Assembly: GCA_028287035.1 (NCBI GenBank) | Contig: JAQBQL010000071.1 | Span: 1 to 26,000 of the forward strand | Direction: 5' to 3' | Length of the DNA stretch: 26,000 nucleotides | Origin: Labilithrix sp. | GTDB lineage: Bacteria; Myxococcota; Polyangia; Polyangiales; Polyangiaceae | In this document: positions 23,105 to 26,000 of the stretch, one piece after another | Numbering within the stretch: position 1 is the stretch's first letter | Layout of the letters: the number at the start of each line of letters is the position of its first letter | Translations under genes and position numbers: made by a program | Notes under the pieces: generated by a model | Seen by the model: the letters and a program-made list of their open reading frames with translations, nothing else | The model's database searches: none | Told to the model about the DNA's origin: nothing

Positions 23105-23128
23105 CACGAATGTCCCATCCGATCCGCG

Positions 23129-23134
23129 AGCGTA
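23129..23134 (-). promoter_or_regulatory. Predicted -10 (TACGCT) for the prepilin peptidase gene
   Basis: TACGCT predicts a start near 23122, an 18-nt leader containing GGGA before ATG 23104. Divergent from the TAGGTT element of the YciO-type gene. Confidence 0.35.
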
Positions 23135-23175
23135 ACATTCGCGCGCAGCCCGTCGCTAACTCGTGATCGCGGTGA

Positions 23176-23181
23176 TAGGTT
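23176..23181 (+). promoter_or_regulatory. Predicted -10 (TAGGTT) for the YciO-type gene, leaderless start
   Basis: TAGGTT ends seven bases before GTG 23188, so the first transcribed base coincides with the start codon. Supports that GTG and a leaderless mRNA. Confidence 0.5.
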
Positions 23182-23187
23182 CGCGCC

Positions 23188-23862
23188 GTGCTTCTCGAGA
23201 TCAACGCCGAACATCCCGAGCCGCGGAAGATCCGCCGCGCCGTGGACGCGCTCGAAGCGGGCGAGGTCATCGCCTACCCGACGGACACCGTGTACGGGCT
23301 CGGCTGTGACATCACCAGCAAGAAGGCCGTCGACCGGCTCTACCAGATCAAGGGGATGGATAAATCCCATCCGCTCGCGATCATCTGCCCGGACCTGTCG
23401 GAGATCGCGCGGTACGCGGTCGTCGACAACCAGGTCTACCGCGTCCTCAAGCATCTGCTTCCCGGGCCGTACTGCTTCATCCTCGAGGCAACGCGCGAGG
23501 TGCCGCGCCTCCTCCAGACCAAGCGGAAGTCGATCGGCATCCGCGTCCCTCATCATGCCGTCACGTGCGCGCTCGTCCGCGAGCTCGGCCGGCCGATCAT
23601 CTCGACCACCGCGCAGAAGCCCGGCGGCGACGATCCGTACGTCGACCCCAGCGAGATCGACGACGACTTCAAGGGGCTCGGGCTCGTCATCGACTCCGGG
23701 GCGGGCGGCCTCGTCCCGACCACCGTGGTCGACCTCATGGTGTCGCCGCCCCTCGTCATCCGCATGGGCGCAGGCCCGGTGGAGGACCTGACCGAAGAGG
23801 CGCCGCGCTCGCTCCGCGACGTGCGAAACCAGATGAAGCAGCTCAAGGCCGACCTGCGCTGA
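23188..23862 (+). CDS. YciO-type Sua5/YciO/YrdC family protein
   Basis: This 224-aa protein has one YrdC-like domain. IAYPTDTVYGLGCD, the PDLSEIARYAVVDNQ stretch, LLPGPYCFIL and TKRKSIGIRVP match E. coli YciO closely (I recall YciO's DLSELS, VDN, TFIL and KRKTIGMRVP segments). TsaC/Sua5 enzymes make threonylcarbamoyl-AMP for tRNA t6A using a KxR and SxN tetrad. Here the corresponding places read IKGMDKSHP (Lys55, with Met at the Arg position) and STTAQ (no SAN). It is therefore more likely the YciO branch, whose role is less clear, than the essential t6A synthase. It starts at GTG 23188, diverges from the prepilin peptidase gene and converges on thiD with a 10-bp gap. Confidence 0.88.
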   Translation: MLLEINAEHPEPRKIRRAVDALEAGEVIAYPTDTVYGLGCDITSKKAVDRLYQIKGMDKSHPLAIICPDLSEIARYAVVDNQVYRVLKHLLPGPYCFILEATREVPRLLQTKRKSIGIRVPHHAVTCALVRELGRPIISTTAQKPGGDDPYVDPSEIDDDFKGLGLVIDSGAGGLVPTTVVDLMVSPPLVIRMGAGPVEDLTEEAPRSLRDVRNQMKQLKADLR

Positions 23863-23872
23863 TCGGCGCGCC

Positions 23873-24730
23873 TCAGCCGGAGGCGCGGAGCACGAGCACC
23901 TTGAGGTCGCCGCCCACGTCGCGGAGGCGGCCGAGGGCGGCGTGATGCTCCTTCTTCGCCCACGTCACCGCCTCGAGCAGCGCGGCTCCGAGATCGGCGG
24001 CCACCGCCTCGTCGCTCACCGCGAGGCGGCCGGCGATGAGGGAGGCGAGCACGCACCCGCCGCCATGGAACGGCGGGAGGTCGAGGCGCGTTGCCTTCAG
24101 CTCGACGACGTCGGGCTTCTTCTTTCCGGCGATCCCGAGCACGTCGACCGCCTTCTTGCCGCCGAGGTGACCGCCCTTCAGGAGCACGCTGCGCACCCCG
24201 AGATCGAGCAGGGCGTGCACCGCGTCATGGGCCTCGTCGAGGCGCGTGACGCGGCGGCCGGTCAGCACCTCGGCCTCGGGCGCGTTGACCGTCACGAGCG
24301 CGGCGCGCGTGAGGACGCGGTCGCGCAGGACGGCGACGCCCTTCTCCTCGAGGAGGCGCGCGCGCCCGCGCGTCGGCACCATCACCGTGTCGACGACCGC
24401 CGGAAGGTCGCGATGGATCGCGAGAAAATCGCCGACCGCCGCCGCGTTGTCATCGGAGCCGAGGGCGCCCACCTTGATGGCGCGGACGCGCTGGTGCTTC
24501 ACGACCTCCGTGCATTCTGCAATCAGCTCCGCGCGGGCCACCGGCGTCGCGCCGCGCATGCCGGAGGTCGACTGGACGGTGAGGACGGCAAGCGCCGCCG
24601 CCGGGAACGCGCCCGCATGGAGCACCGCGCGCGCGTCGGCCAGGATGCCGGCGCCGCCTCCGGGATCCAGCCCGCCGATGGTGAGCACACACGGAAGCTT
24701 CCGCTTCTCTGATTTCTTGGCAGTTGCCAC
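23873..24730 (-). CDS. thiD: Hydroxymethylpyrimidine (phosphate) kinase-like protein ThiD
   Basis: This 285-aa ribokinase-fold enzyme resembles ThiD, which phosphorylates HMP and HMP-P in thiamine synthesis. The substrate loop IGGLDPGGGAGILADARAV corresponds to the usual GSDPSGGAGIQAD. QSTSGMRG, KVGALGS, VNAPEAEVLTG and LLKGGHLGG follow in family order. The catalytic Cys226 stands in FHGGGCVLAS, where typical enzymes read GTGCT, and the usual DPVM segment is VDTVMVP, so it is a divergent member. I set the start at GTG 24730, five bases after a CGAGGAG ribosome site; an upstream ATG at 24763 would overlap the divergent outer-membrane gene. No other thiamine genes are adjacent. Confidence 0.85.
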   Translation of the reverse strand: MATAKKSEKRKLPCVLTIGGLDPGGGAGILADARAVLHAGAFPAAALAVLTVQSTSGMRGATPVARAELIAECTEVVKHQRVRAIKVGALGSDDNAAAVGDFLAIHRDLPAVVDTVMVPTRGRARLLEEKGVAVLRDRVLTRAALVTVNAPEAEVLTGRRVTRLDEAHDAVHALLDLGVRSVLLKGGHLGGKKAVDVLGIAGKKKPDVVELKATRLDLPPFHGGGCVLASLIAGRLAVSDEAVAADLGAALLEAVTWAKKEHHAALGRLRDVGGDLKVLVLRASG

Positions 24731-24748
24731 CGTGACTCCTCGCGGGCG

Positions 24749-24756
24749 AGTATACG
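24749..24756. promoter_or_regulatory. Shared divergent -10 (GTATAC palindrome) between thiD and outer-membrane gene
   Basis: AGTATACG gives TATACG on the plus strand (24751-24756) and TATACT on the minus strand (24754-24749). The plus hexamer predicts a start at about 24763, at the ATG 24762 of the outer-membrane gene. The minus hexamer predicts about 24742, giving thiD a 12-nt leader that contains CGAGGAG. Confidence 0.5.
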
Positions 24757-24761
24757 CGGCC

Positions 24762-25439
24762 ATGAGGCGTAGTGCCGTCGCGATGCTCGCTGTCCCGGCG
24801 CTCGTGGCGTGTACGGGGTGGGCCGGCGACGCACGCGCCCAGTGCGTCGACGAGGAGCTGAAGCAGGATCTGGTGGGCGGGCGGCACTACCGCGGCGTCC
24901 AGGATCGCCTGTTCACGAAGGCTTTCCGCCACGAGCTGTCCGGGATGGGCGGCTATTACGGCGCCGACCTCTACTCCTCGAGCTGGCTCGTCGGCGGCGC
25001 CTACACGTTCCACTTCAGCGAGGATCTGGGGCTCGAGGCGAGCGCCCAGTGGACGCGCTTCCGCACGGCGGTCACGGACACCTACGAGCGCCGCTACCCG
25101 CAGGTGCAGGTCGAGGAGCGCACGAACCGCCCCGGACACCTCTACTTCGGGCACCTCGTGTGGAGCTTCGCCTACGGCAAGCTGCGCTGGATGGGCGGCG
25201 GCATCAGCCGCTTCGACTTCAACGCCGCGCTCGGCGCCGGCGTCACCGACGACTCCACGTCGCAGGGGCTCACCGGCAGCTTCGGCTTCGGCACCAAGTG
25301 GTACTTCGGCAAGTGGTTCGCGCTCCGGCTCGACGTGCGCGACCACATCCTGCGCGAGACGCTCATCGGCGAGGACCACCTCGTCAACGACATCCTCGTC
25401 ACCGGCGGCTTCAGCGTGTTCGTGCCGTTCGGCGGCTGA
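24762..25439 (+). CDS. Outer-membrane beta-barrel protein, myxobacterial type
   Basis: This 225-aa exported protein has a signal peptide with two possible endings: signal peptidase I after DARA, or a lipobox LVAC at Cys17. The mature chain begins near CVDEELKQDLVGGRHYRGVQDRLF and then consists of alternating, aromatic-rich beta strands (GGYYGADLYSSSWLVGGAY, YFGHLVWSFAYGKLRW, FGTKWYFGKWFALRLDVRDH) ending in GGFSVFVPFGG, typical of an eight-stranded outer-membrane barrel. The start and strand pattern fit the outer-membrane beta-barrel domain family common in myxobacteria (TIGR04565-like, from memory). Its role is unknown, possibly structural or gliding-related. The ATG 24762 is supported by the TATACG element. 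The open frame runs upstream to 24246, but that part is antisense to thiD. Confidence 0.87.
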   Translation: MRRSAVAMLAVPALVACTGWAGDARAQCVDEELKQDLVGGRHYRGVQDRLFTKAFRHELSGMGGYYGADLYSSSWLVGGAYTFHFSEDLGLEASAQWTRFRTAVTDTYERRYPQVQVEERTNRPGHLYFGHLVWSFAYGKLRWMGGGISRFDFNAALGAGVTDDSTSQGLTGSFGFGTKWYFGKWFALRLDVRDHILRETLIGEDHLVNDILVTGGFSVFVPFGG

Positions 25440-25461
25440 GCGCGCTCGGGAGATCGCTCAG
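25436..25461. terminator. Hairpin in the convergent gap, possible bidirectional terminator
   Basis: CTGAGCG (25436-25442) and CGCTCAG (25455-25461) form a 7-bp stem with a 12-base loop. Both stop codons of the two convergent genes lie within its arms. There is no T tract on either side, so termination by this hairpin alone is doubtful. Confidence 0.3.
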
Positions 25462-25817
25462 GAGATCGCGTAGAGGAGCAGCGCGAGGGCGGCCGGGCCG
25501 GCCTGCAGGAACGCGATCCGCTTGTTGACCGTGGCGCCGCCGAAGAGGCCCGCGACGACCACGCAGCCGAGGAAGAACATCGTGACCGGCCGCGCGAGCG
25601 GCGGCGCGGCGACGAGGCCCCACACGATGCCCGCGACCAGGAACAGGTTGTAGAGACCCTGGTTCATGGCGAGCGCCGCCGACTCCTTCGCGAAGGTCTC
25701 GGTGGTGTTGAACGTCTTCCGCCCGAGCGGCTTCGTCCAGAACACCATCTCGAGCACGGCGAACCAGACGTGCTCCACGGCAACGAGGGCGGCGAGGGCG
25801 AGGGCGGCGATGTGCAC
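25458..25817 (-). CDS. DUF1304 family membrane protein
   Basis: This 119-aa protein has four predicted transmembrane helices and very little outside them. The first helix and loop (VAVEHVWFAVLEMVFWTKPLG), the RKTFNTTETFAKESAALAMNQGLYN segment, and the FLVAGIVWG helix match the DUF1304 family as I know it. Function is not established; no catalytic motif is obvious apart from conserved His and Glu in the first helix (EHVW). The start is GTG 25817, which coincides with the first base predicted from the TAGGCT hexamer at 25829-25824, so the mRNA is probably leaderless. It converges on the outer-membrane protein gene. Confidence 0.88.
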   Translation of the reverse strand: MHIAALALAALVAVEHVWFAVLEMVFWTKPLGRKTFNTTETFAKESAALAMNQGLYNLFLVAGIVWGLVAAPPLARPVTMFFLGCVVVAGLFGGATVNKRIAFLQAGPAALALLLYAIS

Positions 25818-25823
25818 GGGCGA

Positions 25824-25829
25824 AGCCTA
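25824..25829 (-). promoter_or_regulatory. Predicted -10 (TAGGCT) for the DUF1304 gene, leaderless start
   Basis: TAGGCT on the minus strand ends seven bases before GTG 25817, so the predicted first base is the start codon itself. Confidence 0.5.
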
Positions 25830-25889
25830 CCGTGGACGTGTGGGTGGAACGAGCTTCATCGATTTGGGATCCGCGCGCAGGTTTTCCCC

Positions 25890-25895
25890 TAGAAT
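25890..25895 (+). promoter_or_regulatory. Predicted -10 (TAGAAT) for the right-edge secreted-protein gene
   Basis: TAGAAT predicts a start near 25902, four bases before GTG 25906. It is the closest match to the standard -10 consensus in this window. A weak TTGGGA about 20 bases upstream is a poor -35. Confidence 0.45.
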
Positions 25896-25905
25896 CGGCG
25901 GCACC

Positions 25906-26000
25906 GTGCGAGCCCCAGCGCGTTTCCTCTCCGCGGTCGTCATCGCGGGCCTCACCAGCCTCGCGACGCTCGCCGTGGCCCAGCGCGGCGGCCGGCCCGC
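25906..26000 (+). CDS. Start of a secreted protein (partial, runs off right edge)
   Basis: GTG 25906 opens a frame that stays open to the window end. The 31 visible residues are a signal peptide: RAPAR, a hydrophobic core (FLSAVVIAGLTSLATLAV) and a probable cleavage at AVA-QRGGRP. Nothing can be said about function. The TAGAAT hexamer just upstream supports the start. Confidence 0.6.
   Translation, partial: MRAPARFLSAVVIAGLTSLATLAVAQRGGRP

Noticed and set aside
19812..23270. An 1152-codon minus-strand open frame opposite citrate synthase and its neighbours
   Set aside because: It spans antisense of three certain genes and out-of-frame parts of the prepilin peptidase gene; composition is Arg/Asp/Val-rich noise.

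Overview
This window most likely comes from a myxobacterium, probably of the Polyangiales/Sorangium side of the phylum. It is a very GC-rich chromosomal segment, densely coded on both strands, with hallmarks of that group: a Ser/Thr protein kinase with a transmembrane segment and a secreted tail, an FHA-domain enhancer-binding-protein-like regulator beside it, a DUF2330 surface protein, a myxobacterial-type outer-membrane beta-barrel protein, many lipoproteins, and a candidate sigma-54 promoter. The assignment rests on gene content recognised by eye, not on a search. I see no IS element, integrase, tRNA, rRNA, CRISPR array or sign of recent transfer.

Layout. Positions 1-4409 (minus) hold a four-gene run: 3-hydroxyacyl-CoA dehydrogenase, thiolase, a DnaQ-like exonuclease, and a lipoprotein with two decayed aspartic-protease-like halves that runs off the left edge. 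A REC-GAF-GGDEF diguanylate cyclase (4469-5914) diverges from it. A lipoprotein (minus, 5928-6950) then diverges from a plus-strand signalling block (7001-10758): the FHA/AAA+/Fis regulator, the Ser/Thr kinase, and a translationally coupled envelope protein. Positions 10755-14730 (minus) hold a five-gene run led by a sigma-54-like promoter: DUF2330 protein, cytochrome-c-like lipoprotein, ruvA, membrane zinc-ribbon protein, and a stand-alone PEP-utiliser swivel domain without its histidine. Positions 14995-18856 (minus) hold three genes joined by GTGA overlaps: a response regulator, a MinD-like/J-like/RodZ-HTH fusion, and a GT-C glycosyltransferase. Positions 18947-22031 (plus) hold a DsbA-like protein, a second DnaQ-like exonuclease, and citrate synthase. 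Positions 22028-25906 hold a prepilin peptidase, a YciO-type protein, ThiD, an outer-membrane protein, a DUF1304 membrane protein, and the start of a secreted protein leaving the right edge.

How it works together. Part is core metabolism and maintenance (beta-oxidation enzymes, citrate synthase, ruvA, thiD). The rest is envelope biology and signalling. The most intriguing pieces are regulators or enzymes that keep a family fold but lack the diagnostic residue: an enhancer-binding protein without GAFTGA, a phosphohistidine domain with Asp for His, a J-like domain without HPD, and aspartic-protease halves without DTG. The three-gene response regulator/MinD-J-HTH/glycosyltransferase module is the best candidate for an undescribed system.

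A second window-wide signal is promoter architecture. Most operon heads have a TAnnnT hexamer (often TAGnnT) placed so that transcription would begin at or within a few bases of the start codon, which implies many leaderless mRNAs. In two divergent gene pairs a single near-palindromic -10 could serve both directions.
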